This document shows, piece after piece, positions 7,060-17,400 of a DNA stretch of 38,985 nt. The DNA comes from Candidatus Limiplasma stercoravium (GTDB lineage Bacteria; Bacillota; Clostridia; Christensenellales; Aristaeellaceae). The stretch is taken from assembly GCA_018715175.1 (NCBI GenBank), contig DVME01000084.1:1-38985 (forward strand), written 5' to 3'. The notes beneath the pieces are model-generated. The model saw only the letters and a list, made by a program, of their open reading frames with translations, had not been told where the DNA came from and did not search any database. Both the position numbers and the translations under genes were made by a program. The number at the start of each line of letters is the position of its first letter. Positions within the stretch are counted from its first letter, which is position 1.

Positions 7060-7075
7060 GCCCTAGCGCTAGGGC
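7060..7075. promoter_or_regulatory. 16-bp perfect palindrome, candidate operator
   Basis: GCCCTAGCGCTAGGGC is a perfect dyad in the divergent spacer between the hydrolase and efflux genes. It covers the -35 region of the hydrolase promoter. It has no loop, as expected of a dimeric regulator site rather than a terminator. The regulator is unknown. Confidence 0.4.
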
Positions 7076-7239
7076 TTCCTTATGGAAAACGGCCTCCTTC
7101 CCCAGCCGGGACATGTACGCCCTACGAACACGAAGTTTTCAGACGTTGTTCACAGGGCATACAAATGTTCTCAAACTCCTGGCGGTATGATGAACGCGCG
7201 GTTGGAAAAACCGTCAAAAGAATCGGGGGAGGTATTTGA

Positions 7240-8286
7240 GTGACAGCTTCAAGCATTCCCATGCCCAAGACGAGGATCAAAAGAAAGCGTTGGAAGCGTA
7301 TCGTGCGCAGGCTGGTTTTGTTTTTGCTGCTGTTGATTGTCCTGGCGGTCGCCGGGCTGATCATTTGGTCTAACCTTCGTACGCAGCTAACCGTAACCTA
7401 CGACACCTACACAGCGTCCATCGGCTCCATCTCCAACGCCATGAGCTTTTCGGGCTCCTTTGCGTTGGTGGACAGCGCCACCTACACCGCCGAGGCGGAC
7501 ACGACGGTACGCACCGTTTATGTCGCCGAGGGCGAACGCGTGCAAAAAGGCGACCGGCTGATGCGCCTGTCCAACGGTCAAACCGTGGAAGCGGGCTTTG
7601 ACGGTACCGTCAACGAGCTGAGCGTTGAGCCGGACGACAGCGTGGCGGCCGGCGATTCGCTGGTGCAGCTGGCGGATTTTGATCACCTGACCGTTTCCAT
7701 CCGGGTGGACGAGTACGACATCTCCAACGTATCCGTTGGCCAGGAGTGTACCGTAACCGTGACCGCCTTGGAAACCTCCTATCCTTCCGTGATTGAGCAC
7801 ATCAATTACATTTCCGCCTCTTCGGGCTCGGTGGCCTACTATACCGCGACCGCCAACGTCGAAGTGAGCGAGGGCGTCTACCCTGGCATGCAGGTCACGG
7901 TTACCATCCCCCAGGAGGAAGCCAGCGACGTGGTGGTGCTGCGCATGGACGCGCTGAGCTTTGATCAAAACAACAGCGCCTTCGTCTATCAAATGGATGA
8001 AAACGGCGAACTCTATGCGCAGTACGTGGAAGTGGGCATCAACAACGGCAACTACGTGCAGATCGTCTCCGGGCTGGAAGCCGGCGACACGGTGTACGTG
8101 GAAGCCCAAACCGAGGAAACCACCGCCAACAGCCTCATGAGCTTGTTTGGCATCTCTCCCCGCAATGAGTTTAACGGCGGCAACCGCGGAGGTGGCGGAG
8201 GGTTTCAAGGCTTCGACGGCAGCTTCGACCCGGGCACCCTGCCCTCCGGCGGCGGCAGCATGGGCGGCTTCCCGGGCGGACAGTAA
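7240..8286 (+). CDS. efflux periplasmic-adaptor-type protein, MacA/HlyD family
   Basis: The protein has 348 residues. A basic N-terminus (KRKRWKR) and one membrane span (about 24-45) are followed by a barrel-sandwich half-motif pair. This includes VYVAEGERVQKGDRLMRLSNG and a second half ending GDSLVQLADFDHLTVSIRVDEYDI, then beta-barrel and membrane-proximal domains (GLEAGDTVYVEA). The last 40 residues are Gly-rich and disordered. No long coiled-coil hairpin is inserted, as in Gram-positive adaptors. It starts at GTG 7240 with GGGGGAGG 7 nt upstream. It heads an operon with ATPase, permease and a second adaptor. Exported substrate unknown. The 160 bp upstream contain a TATGAT at about 7186-7191 but no convincing -35. 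Confidence 0.9.
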   Translation: MTASSIPMPKTRIKRKRWKRIVRRLVLFLLLLIVLAVAGLIIWSNLRTQLTVTYDTYTASIGSISNAMSFSGSFALVDSATYTAEADTTVRTVYVAEGERVQKGDRLMRLSNGQTVEAGFDGTVNELSVEPDDSVAAGDSLVQLADFDHLTVSIRVDEYDISNVSVGQECTVTVTALETSYPSVIEHINYISASSGSVAYYTATANVEVSEGVYPGMQVTVTIPQEEASDVVVLRMDALSFDQNNSAFVYQMDENGELYAQYVEVGINNGNYVQIVSGLEAGDTVYVEAQTEETTANSLMSLFGISPRNEFNGGNRGGGGGFQGFDGSFDPGTLPSGGGSMGGFPGGQ

Positions 8287-8300
8287 GGGAGGCGGCAGGC

Positions 8301-9059
8301 GTGAGCGAAATTCCCTTTGAAGAGGACGTGACGTTTGACGATCTTCCCCAGCTAAAGCAGCCAGCCGCAAGCGATGATTTCTTCCGTATGAGCCACATCG
8401 ACAAGTACTACACCATCGGCGACGAGCAAATGCAGGTGCTCAGGGATGTGAACCTCAGCGTGAACGAAGGGGATTTTCTTTCCATCCTGGGGCCGTCGGG
8501 AAGCGGCAAAAGCACGCTGATGAATATCATCGGATGCCTGGACGTGCCCAACGGCGGCGAATACATGCTGCGCGGACAGCTGGTGGAAAGCCTGGACGAA
8601 AACGAGCTGGCCGATTTGAGAAATCGGGAAATCGGCTTTGTGTTTCAAAACTCACAGCTGCTTCCGCGCCTGGACGCCCAGCGCAACGTGGAACTCCCGC
8701 TGATTTACGCGGGCGTAAGCCCGCGCGAACGGGCGCGGCGCGCCAAAGAAATGCTGGAAATGGTGGGGTTGAAGGATCGCATGCACCATTATGCCAACCA
8801 GCTCTCCGGCGGCCAGCAACAGCGCGTGGCCATCGCCCGGGCGCTGGTGACCAACCCTTCCCTTCTTTTGGCCGATGAGCCTACCGGCGCGCTGGATCAG
8901 CGCACCGGCCGGCAGGTGATGGAGCTGTTCCACCGCATCAACGCGCAGGGGCGCACCATCATCATGATTACCCATGACCTGGGCATTGCCGCCAACGCCC
9001 GGCGGGTGGTACACATCGTCGACGGTGAGCTGAGCGAGGAGGATGCTAGGAATGCGTAA
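8301..9059 (+). CDS. ABC transporter ATPase, MacB/LolD type
   Basis: The protein has 252 residues. About 28 acidic residues precede the ATPase core. Walker A is GPSGSGKS (64-71), the signature LSGGQQQR (168-175) and Walker B LLLADE (188-193), with the H-loop in ITHDLG. The length and '[22 protein letters not shown]' region, split here as FVFQNSQLL and NVELPL, are typical of macrolide/lipoprotein exporters. It starts at GTG 8301 with GGGAGG 8 nt upstream. The acidic N-terminal extension is unusual for this family. It powers the permease that overlaps its 3' end by 8 nt. Confidence 0.95.
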   Translation: MSEIPFEEDVTFDDLPQLKQPAASDDFFRMSHIDKYYTIGDEQMQVLRDVNLSVNEGDFLSILGPSGSGKSTLMNIIGCLDVPNGGEYMLRGQLVESLDENELADLRNREIGFVFQNSQLLPRLDAQRNVELPLIYAGVSPRERARRAKEMLEMVGLKDRMHHYANQLSGGQQQRVAIARALVTNPSLLLADEPTGALDQRTGRQVMELFHRINAQGRTIIMITHDLGIAANARRVVHIVDGELSEEDARNA

Positions 9060-10260
9060 CGCCATCAAAAGCGTCGTGATGCTTTGGGAATGCCTGCGCA
9101 TGGCCGTGTCCAACATCCTGGCCAACCGCCTGCGCTCCTTTTTGACGGTGCTGGGCATTCTCATTGGCGTTATGGCCGTGATTGCGCTGATTACCACGGT
9201 GTCCGGCGTGTCCTCATCGCTGACGTCGTCCTTCGCCTCCATGGGCGCAGGCCAGATGACGCTGTCCATTACCGGCAGCGACTTGAAGTCCGGCTTGGAT
9301 CGGGACGATTTGGAGCAGCTTGCCGCTGTGGATGGGGTGCTGGGGTATACGCCGTCGGTGAGCCTGCGCGCCCGCGTGGTCAAAAACGGCGCCTATGAAA
9401 CCAATATGACCGTCTCGGGCAAAAACGCCTTCTACTTTTCCCACACCGATGGCGCCTTGGAGCGCGGCCGCGCCGTCAATGTTTTGGACGAGGAAAGCAT
9501 GAACTTCGTCTGCCTGGTGGGTGAAACGGTGATCGAATCCTTCTTCTATGGCGTGGATCCGGTGGGGGAGACGCTGTACATCGACGGCATGGAGTTTTCC
9601 ATCATCGGCGTTTTCGGCGATGCCGAGTCCTCCTCCATGACGGGCATGATGTCCGGGTCCAGCGATTTGATGATTCCCTATACCACGGCTTTGAAGATGA
9701 ACAACGAATCCCTGGTTACGTCCCTGACGGTGTACCTGGAGGACGGCGCCGTGTCCGGCGAGGTCAGCGACCGCCTCAGCGTGCTTTTGGATCAGATGTT
9801 CAGCTATGAGGAAGACTGCTACACCATTACCACCCTGTCGGGCCTGGAAGACACCATGAGCGATATGCTTTCCATGATGTCTACCCTCTTGGCGGGCATT
9901 GCGTCCATCGCGCTGGTGGTAGGCGGCATCGGCATCATGAACATGATGCTTACCAGCGTCACCGAGCGCACCGCTGAAATCGGCATGAACAAAGCGCTCG
10001 GCGCGCGGCCGGCGCAGATTCAGTTTCAGTTTCTGGTTGAGTCGTTTCTGTTGTCGCTCATGGGCGGCGCGATAGGCGCCGTGCTGGGCGTGGCGCTGTC
10101 CATGGCGCTGTGCAATGTAATCGGCTCCGCGTTTGTCATCTCCTGGGGCGCGATTGCCTTGGGAGTGGGCTTCTCGGCGCTGGTGGGCATTGTGTTTGGC
10201 TGGGCCCCGGCGCGCAAGGCAAGCCGCTTGAACCCCATCGACGCGCTCAGAAGCGCCTGA
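9052..10260 (+). CDS. ABC transporter permease, MacB-like (FtsX fold)
   Basis: The protein has 402 residues. One N-terminal span (LRSFLTVLGILIGVMAVIAL) follows the NILANRLRS motif. A large extracytoplasmic MacB_PCD domain (about 50-270) precedes three C-terminal spans. The VVGGIGIMNMMLTSVTERT and GLARPAQIQ-like coupling region (here KALGARPAQIQFQFL) and the PARKASRLNPIDALR end are family signatures. ATG 9052 is used because GAGGAGG (9036-9042) lies 9 nt upstream; ATG 9043 abuts it. It works mechanically with the adaptor, probably as a mechanotransmission exporter of peptides, drugs or lipids. Confidence 0.94.
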   Translation: MRNAIKSVVMLWECLRMAVSNILANRLRSFLTVLGILIGVMAVIALITTVSGVSSSLTSSFASMGAGQMTLSITGSDLKSGLDRDDLEQLAAVDGVLGYTPSVSLRARVVKNGAYETNMTVSGKNAFYFSHTDGALERGRAVNVLDEESMNFVCLVGETVIESFFYGVDPVGETLYIDGMEFSIIGVFGDAESSSMTGMMSGSSDLMIPYTTALKMNNESLVTSLTVYLEDGAVSGEVSDRLSVLLDQMFSYEEDCYTITTLSGLEDTMSDMLSMMSTLLAGIASIALVVGGIGIMNMMLTSVTERTAEIGMNKALGARPAQIQFQFLVESFLLSLMGGAIGAVLGVALSMALCNVIGSAFVISWGAIALGVGFSALVGIVFGWAPARKASRLNPIDALRSA

Positions 10261-10284
10261 GGACAAAAAGGAGGAAATGTTTTT

Positions 10285-11352
10285 ATGAAAAGGTTATCCG
10301 CATGCTTGTTGGCATTCACGCTTCTGGTTACCTCGGCCTTAGGCGAAAGCCTGATGTACGATGGCGTCGTGGCCGCGTCCACGCAGGTGGCGGCGGTAAC
10401 GCCGGTGGGCGGAACGGTGCAGAGCGTTTCCGTCGCCGCGGGCGATAGCGTGACGGCCGGCCAAACGCTGGCGACGTTTGAAACCGAAAAGGTCTACGCC
10501 ACGCAGGACGGCGTGGTCGGCGCCATTTTTGCCGATGTGGGCGACGACTTGGACGACGTTGTCACCCGGCAAACCGCGGTCATCTACCTGGAGCCTGCCG
10601 CCCGCTACACCATCAGCGCCACCACCAACCGCGCCTACGACAGCATGGAAACCGAGTTCATCCACGTGGGCGAAGCCGTGTACCTCTCCTGCTACACCGA
10701 CGGCGGCGATCATACCGGCACGGGCTGGGTAACAGCCGTCAGCGGCAGCTCCTATACCGTGGAAGTCCTCACCGGCGACTTTGAGCTGGGCGAGACGGTA
10801 AGCATTTTCCGCGACGAGGAATATACCACCTCGCAGCGCCTGGGCCGAGGGACGCTGTCGCGCAAGGATCCGGTGGCCGTGACCGGCACGGGCACAATGG
10901 TGGCGCTGCACGTGGCGCCGGGGGATACGGTAACGGCCGGCCAGCTCCTGTTTGAATCGCTCACAGGCGACGCCGCCGGCATGCGCGCGCCCGGAGCGCA
11001 CGTTGAGTCGCCCAGCGACGGCGTGGTAGCCAGCGTTGCCATCTCCGCGGGCGACGCGGTAGAGGCAGGCGCCGCGGTGGTCACCCTGTATCCCGAGGGC
11101 AGCCTGGTGGCCGAGGTGGAGATTCCCCAAAGCGATCTGGACAAGATTGCCGTGGGCAGCGTGATGCAGTTGGAGTTTCCTTGGAATGAGACGGGCGACG
11201 AACTCGTGCAAGGCCAGGTCACGGCCATCTCCCGCGTTCCCACCGAGACAGAGACCGGCGAGGTGACCTATACCGCCACGGTTTCCTTTGAGGCTGGCGA
11301 AAACGTGCGCGTGGGCATGAGCGTCACGGGCGTGGTGGAAACGGCGGAATAA
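10285..11352 (+). CDS. second exported adaptor-like protein with duplicated biotinyl-lipoyl folds
   Basis: The protein is 355 residues with a Sec signal peptide (MKRLSACLLAFTLLVTSALG). Two lipoyl-like modules are visible. The first is around residues 30-90 (VGGTVQSVSVAAGDSVTAGQ, then VYATQDGVVGAI). The second is around 200-275 (GTMVALHVAPGDTVTAGQ and SPSDGVVASVAISAGDAVEAG). A C-terminal beta-barrel with FPWNETGDELVQGQVTAISR follows. Unlike the first adaptor it lacks a retained membrane anchor. AAGGAGG stands about 12 nt before the ATG. Being fourth in the MacAB-like operon suggests a partner that caps or extends the adaptor, which is inference. Confidence 0.8.
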   Translation: MKRLSACLLAFTLLVTSALGESLMYDGVVAASTQVAAVTPVGGTVQSVSVAAGDSVTAGQTLATFETEKVYATQDGVVGAIFADVGDDLDDVVTRQTAVIYLEPAARYTISATTNRAYDSMETEFIHVGEAVYLSCYTDGGDHTGTGWVTAVSGSSYTVEVLTGDFELGETVSIFRDEEYTTSQRLGRGTLSRKDPVAVTGTGTMVALHVAPGDTVTAGQLLFESLTGDAAGMRAPGAHVESPSDGVVASVAISAGDAVEAGAAVVTLYPEGSLVAEVEIPQSDLDKIAVGSVMQLEFPWNETGDELVQGQVTAISRVPTETETGEVTYTATVSFEAGENVRVGMSVTGVVETAE

Positions 11353-11390
11353 GCGCGCCATACATTGATTTTTCCAAAGCAGAGCAAACT

Positions 11391-11421
11391 ACCCTTCGCA
11401 TTCAATGGCGGAGGGTTTTTT
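11391..11421 (+). terminator. intrinsic terminator hairpin overlapping the next gene's ribosome binding site
   Basis: ACCCTTCGC (11391-11399) pairs with GCGGAGGGT (11408-11416), nine pairs with one G-U, and runs into TTTTTT (11416-11421). The 3' arm contains GGAGGG, the ribosome binding site of the gene starting at 11423. The same structure can therefore end the efflux operon transcript and hide the translation start of the downstream gene. Confidence 0.65.
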
Positions 11422-11422
11422 C

Positions 11423-14400
11423 ATGCAATGGATTGTGGCGGCTGCCGGACTGCTGATTTTGCTTTTGCTCGCCCTGGCGGTACGGCCCAGACGCAAACCG
11501 GGCTACCGGTATGAATCCCTGGCGGATTCGTTGGGCGAGCATCTGCGGCTGACCGCCGCGCGCATGGAATGCCGGGGATATGCCCGCCTATCCATGCGCA
11601 GGGGCATGAACGGCGCGCTGGAAAGAGCCGTGGGCTACTTGAATACCCTGCCGGAGGCGGAACTGCTGCCTTCGGGCCGGTGGCTGTGCGACAACGGGCG
11701 CTTTTTGCAGGAAGAAATCGCGTCGATGCGCCTGGCGCTGCAACAGGCGCCGCGCTTGCGGCGCGTCCGCGGCGGCCCGCCGCGCATTCGTCTCCTGGCG
11801 CGGGAACTGGTGGGACATAGCGCCGCCCATGTGGATGCCCAGCGCTTGCGTGAGGCGGTGGCTGCGTGGCAGGAGGCTGCGCCGCTGGATACGCGAGAGC
11901 TGGACGCCCTGCCGTTGGCGCTTCAGCTGACGCTGACGGAAATCATCACCGATTTGGCCATTCGCTGCGCCATTGAACAGCGCGCGCGGATGAATGCCGT
12001 CAAGGTCGCGTCGCTGATGCGCCGGGGCCGCGAAAAGCAGTTTTTGCGTCTTTTTGCGCGCTATGAAAAGGATCCGGCCTTTCTGGAACGCTTGGTCAGC
12101 GAGCTTCGCGCCCAGGACGACGTTACGTGCGCCGCCTGGCTGGATCGCTACTTCGGCAGCCATGACCTCAGCGCAGGCAAGCTGGCTCAAAGCGAGCACG
12201 AGCATCAGACCGAGAGCTGCCTGTGGCTGAGCAACGCCATCGTCTCCCTGCGCTCGGTGGATCGCATGCCTTGGCACCGCCTGTGCGAAGAGCTGAGCCT
12301 CATTCACGCCCAGCTTTGCGCCGACGCGGTGTATCCGCGCATGGATCGGGAAAGCCGGGCGTACTACCGCATGCGCCTCTCCCGCCTGTCCGTCAGCGCC
12401 AAGAGGCCGGAACAGACGGTCTGTAACGCGGCGCTGGATCTTGCCGCCGCCGGAACGGACGAGGCGCGCAAACACGTGGGATACTATTTGCTGGATCGCG
12501 GCCGGCGGGCGCTTTTGCGCTCTTTGCGGGCATATGGTTTGAAAAGCCGCCTGCGGCTGTGGGTCGAGGAGCATGCGAGCGTTCTGATGCGCTTGACGGG
12601 CTGGACGGCGTTTGCCGCGATCGCGGCGGCGCTTTCCCAAACCGGATGGACGCCGGCTTTGTGGCTTGCGCTGTCGGCGGTTCTGGCGCATACCGTGCGC
12701 AACCTGGCGCTGGCTGCCTGCCGCCGCCTTGTTCCGCCGCGCATGACGCCGCGCATGCGCGTTCCCTCGCTTCAGGAGGAAACGCGCACGCTCGTGGTAT
12801 GTCCCACCATGCTGCTGGATAGCGCGCATGCCCTGGCCATGGTCAAGCACCTATCCGTGCTGCGCCAGGCCAACCGGGATCCTCGGCTGGATTTCATGCT
12901 TTTGGGCGACTTCCGCGATAGCCTGACCGCCAACGAAACCGGCGACGCGGACATCGTGCGTACCGCGGCGGCGGCCACCCAAGCCCTTTGCGAAGACACC
13001 GGCCATGCCTTCTACTACATGCAGAGGGAGCGGGTGTTTAGCCCGCGAGATCAAACGCATATGAGCCGTGAACGCAAGCGCGGCAGCCTGGAAACGCTGT
13101 TTCGGCTCATCTGCGGCCGCCCTGTGGAGGAGCGTTTCGCCTATTGCTCCCTTCCGCCGGAAAGCCTGCGCGGACGGTACCGCTATGTCATCGCCCTGGA
13201 CAGCGACACCCTGTTGCCGCCTGGCAGCGCGCTGAGGCTTGTGGGCGCGATGCTGCATCCTCTCAACCGCCGCCGCGTGGAGCAAGGGCGCATGCGCGGC
13301 GTCAGCATCGTTCAGCCGCGGATGGAAATCGCGGCGCATACGGTTAAAAGTTGGCTTTCGCTATGGCTGGGCGGCAGCGGCGGCAGCGAACCCTATAACG
13401 CGCTGGTTGCCGACTTTTATCAGGACGCCTGCGGCCGCGGGACGTTTATGGGCAAGGGCATCATCGACCCCGAAGCTTTTTTGCAGGCCACGGAAGGCCG
13501 CATTTTGCCGGGCACCGTGCTCAGCCACGATTTGCTGGAAGGAGAGCTGGCCGGCTGCGCCCTGGCCAGCGACATTACCCTTTATGACGGCCATCCCCGC
13601 GATCTGCGTGGTTTCATGTTCCGCCTGCACCGCTGGACGCGGGGCGATTGGCAGCTCCTGCCTTACGTGCTGCTGCCCTGGCGCAAGGAAGCCACGCGCG
13701 GCGCGCTGGACGCGCATGCCCGTCACCGCGTGCGCCACAATATGCTGCGAAGCCTGATCGCGCCGCTGCGCGTGGCCGTAATGCTCCTTGCCGTGGGGCT
13801 GGGGCAGCCGTGGGCGCTTTTGGCGGCGCTGGTCGTGCCGGAGCTTCCCTACCTGCTGCGGCCCGACGGCCGCGCCCTGGCTGGCTGCCTGTGCAGGTTG
13901 GCGGTACTGCCGGTGGAGGCCGGCGTGCAGGCAGACGCCGCTGTGCGCGCGCTGTACCGTCTGTTCGTTTCCCATCGCCGCCTGCTGCAATGGACCACCG
14001 CGGCGCAGACGATGCGGGAGCGGGCCAGGCCGCCGATGTCGCTGTTTTACCTGAGCATGGGCGCGGCTGCGGCTGTCGCAGCGGTGGGATGGCTGCCGGG
14101 CGGATGCGCGGCCTGCGGCGTGGCGCTGGGCGCTTGGTGGGCGCTGCTGCCCTTTGCGCTGCCCCTGATGGAACGGCCCTATCAGAAAACCCAGCGGCCG
14201 ACGGAATTCATGCGCGAAACGCTCCTGCGCCTGGCGCAAGAGACCTGGCGATTTTTCGATACCGCGATCACTCCGCGCGACCATGACCTGCCTCCGGACA
14301 ACGTGCAAATCGAACCCAATAAGGGTGTGACGCATCGCACGTCGCCCACCAACATCGGCCTGTACCTTGTCTCGCTGCTGGCGGCCGAGCGGTTGCGCAT

Positions 14401-17400
14401 CCTTTCGCCCCAGGAAACCGCCGAGCGGATGGAACGCACGGTGGCGACGCTGGAATCGCTGCCCAAATGGAAAGGACATTTGAACAACTGGTACGATACC
14501 ACGACACTACAGCCGTTATCCCCACCCTTCGTGTCCACGGTGGACAGCGGCAACCTGGCCGTGTGCCTGTTGACGTGCGCGCAGGGCGTGCGCGTGCTCA
14601 TGCCGGAGCTGGCGGCGCGCTTTTCATCGCTAGCGGCCAGGCTGGACGCGCTGGCCTCGGAGATGGATTTTGCCGCGCTGTACGACGCGGATGCCGGGCT
14701 GTTCTACGTGGGCATGCACACCGACCGTTCCCAGCCCACGGCGGAGCATTATGACCTGTTGGCGAGCGAGGCGCGCATGACCAGCTTCGCGGCCATTTTG
14801 ATGGGCCAGGTTCCGCTGCGGCATTGGTACCGGCTGGGGCGGATGTTCGCGCGCACGCCCGGGGGGAAGGCGCTGATCAGCTACAGCGGGACGATGTTTG
14901 AGTACATGATGCCCCTGCTCTTTCAACCGCCGGTTCGCGGCACGCTTTTGTATAACGCCTGCGCGGAGGCGTTCAGGCTACAGCGCCGCCACCGTGTTGG
15001 CGGGGTGTTTGGCGTGAGCGAAAGCGGTTATTATGCCTTTGACCCCAACCTGCTCTATCAGTACCGCGCCTTTGGGCTACCCTCGCTCGCGCTCGCACCC
15101 GACAATCAAAGCGACGTCGTCGCGCCTTATGCGACGCTTTTGGCCGCGCCCATGGGAGCGCGCAAAGCTTTCGCCAATGTGCTGCGGCTGCGCAACCTGG
15201 GCATGGAAGGGCCGCTGGGCCTGTTTGAAGCGGCGGACTTTTGCCGCGCGCGCACGGGAAAGCCCATGCGCATCGTGCGCAGCCATATGGCGCACCACCA
15301 GGGCATGATCCTTCTGGCTGTGTGCAACCTTTTGGAGGAAGATTACATCGCTACGCTGTTTTCCTCCCTGCCGCGCGTCGAAGCGTACCGGCTGCTGCTG
15401 GAAGAAAAGCCTCTGCGCGCGCGCGGTTTGGTGCGCCGGCCTTTCAAGCAGGCCCGCCGGGAAACGCCGGTCGTTCCATTGCATGCCGCTTACCACGCGC
15501 AGCCGCTGCGGTTTCCCGTGGAGGCGCACGTGCTGGGCGGCGCGGGCACCACGCTGTTTGCCGACGCGCGCGGCGGCGGTTATCTCCAGCGCGACGGCGT
15601 GATGCTCACCCGCTTTCACGAAAGCTGCCACCTGCCCAGCGGCCCGCGCTTCTACCTGCGCGACAGTCGAAGCGGCGCGAATTGGTGCGTCACGGATCCG
15701 GCGTTTGTGCGCGAGGTGACCTTTGAAACCGGGCAGGTTCGTTACGTCCACGAGCGCTTTGGGGTGGAGGGAACGCTGCGCGCGTATGTCAATCCCCTGG
15801 ACGGAGCGGTGATCCATCTGCTGACCCTGCGCAATCTTTCCGGCGCGGCGCGGGAAATGGAGGTGTGCAGCTATTTGGAGCCGGCGCTGGCCTCCCGGGA
15901 AGACGACGCGGCGCATCCGGCGTTTCAAAACCTGTTCATTCGCACAGCCAAGCTCAATCCCAACGGCGTGGAAGCCGTGCGCCGCAGCCGCGGCGATGAG
16001 CCAGAGCGCCGGCTATGGCACAGGCTGTGCGCGGACGTGCCGTTTCAGGCGTTTTGCGTGCAGACCGACCGCACGTCCTTTTTGGGCCGCAATCGCGGCG
16101 TGGAGTCGCCGCGCGAGCTGGATTTGCCCATGGAGGCGGTGGCGGGTGAGGTAGGCGACGTGATTGAGCCATGCCTGAGCCTGCGCGCCCGGTTTTCGCT
16201 GCCCAACGGCGCGCAGGCGCGCCTCGCGTTTGTAACGGCCTTGCCCAACGACAACGATACGCCCGAAGCCTTTGGCGACCGCTACGCCCAGCCGGAGGCG
16301 GCGGCGCGATGCTATGAATCTGCTTTGACCCGGGGATTGGTGACAGCCCGTTACCTCAGCCTTTCCGCGGAGGCGCAAACGCTGGTGTGGCGGCTGGCGG
16401 GCTGCGTAGGCTATACGGGCCAGCCGTGGCAGTTTCGGTATGCGCTGGATAACGCGCTGCCCCTTCGCGGGCTGTGGGCGCTGGGCATCAGCGGCGATTA
16501 TCCCATCCTCCTTGTGGAATGCCATACGGAACAGGAGCTGGACTTGGCGCGCCTGGCGCTCAAGGCGCACGCCTACTTTCGGTTGAACGGCCTGCGCATG
16601 GATTTGGCGCTGGTGTGCGCGCAGCCGTCCGGGTACGTGCGCCCCTTGCGCGACGCTTTGAGCAATCTCGCCGGAGTAAGCCATAGCCACGACCTCATCG
16701 GCAAGCCGGGCGGCGTTCACCTCTTTGACCCGAGCGGCGTGACGCCGGAGCAATTGGCGCTGCTTCGCGCCGCTGCGCGGCTGGTGCTGCAAGCCGGGCA
16801 AGGCGGGCTGAAGGAACAGCTGGCAAAACTGGATACCGCGTTGCCGCAAGGCGGCCTTGCCACGGGCCATGCCTCTTGGAAGGCGGAGCTTCCGCCTCTG
16901 GAAGCGCTGGAATTTGGCAACGGCTACGGCGGCTTTACCCCGGGCGAGGGAGACTACGTTATCGACCTTCCGCCGGGCCGGGAGACGCCCGCGCCCTGGT
17001 GCAACCCGCTGTGCTCCGAGCGCTTTGGCACGCTGGCGGGCGAAAGCGGCCTGGTGTTCAGCTACGCCGCCAACAGTCAGGCCGGCCGGCTCACGCGCTG
17101 GGTCAACGACAGCGTGCTTCCCCAAGGCGAGGAAAACGTCTTTGTGCGCGACGACGAAAACGGCTTGCTGTGGTCGCTGACAAGGCTGCCGCTGGGCCTG
17201 AACCTGCCCGTGCGGGTGCGTCATGCGCCCGGGTGTACAGAATACGAAACCAGCGGCTATGGCCTGTATGCCCGCATGCAATGCTTTACGGACGGCGGGA
17301 TCGGCGCGCGGGCGATTCATCTGAAAAATGAAGGAACGGACGCGCGCACGCTCACGTTGATGCATGCCGCCGTCTTCACCATCGGCGACCGGCCCAACGC

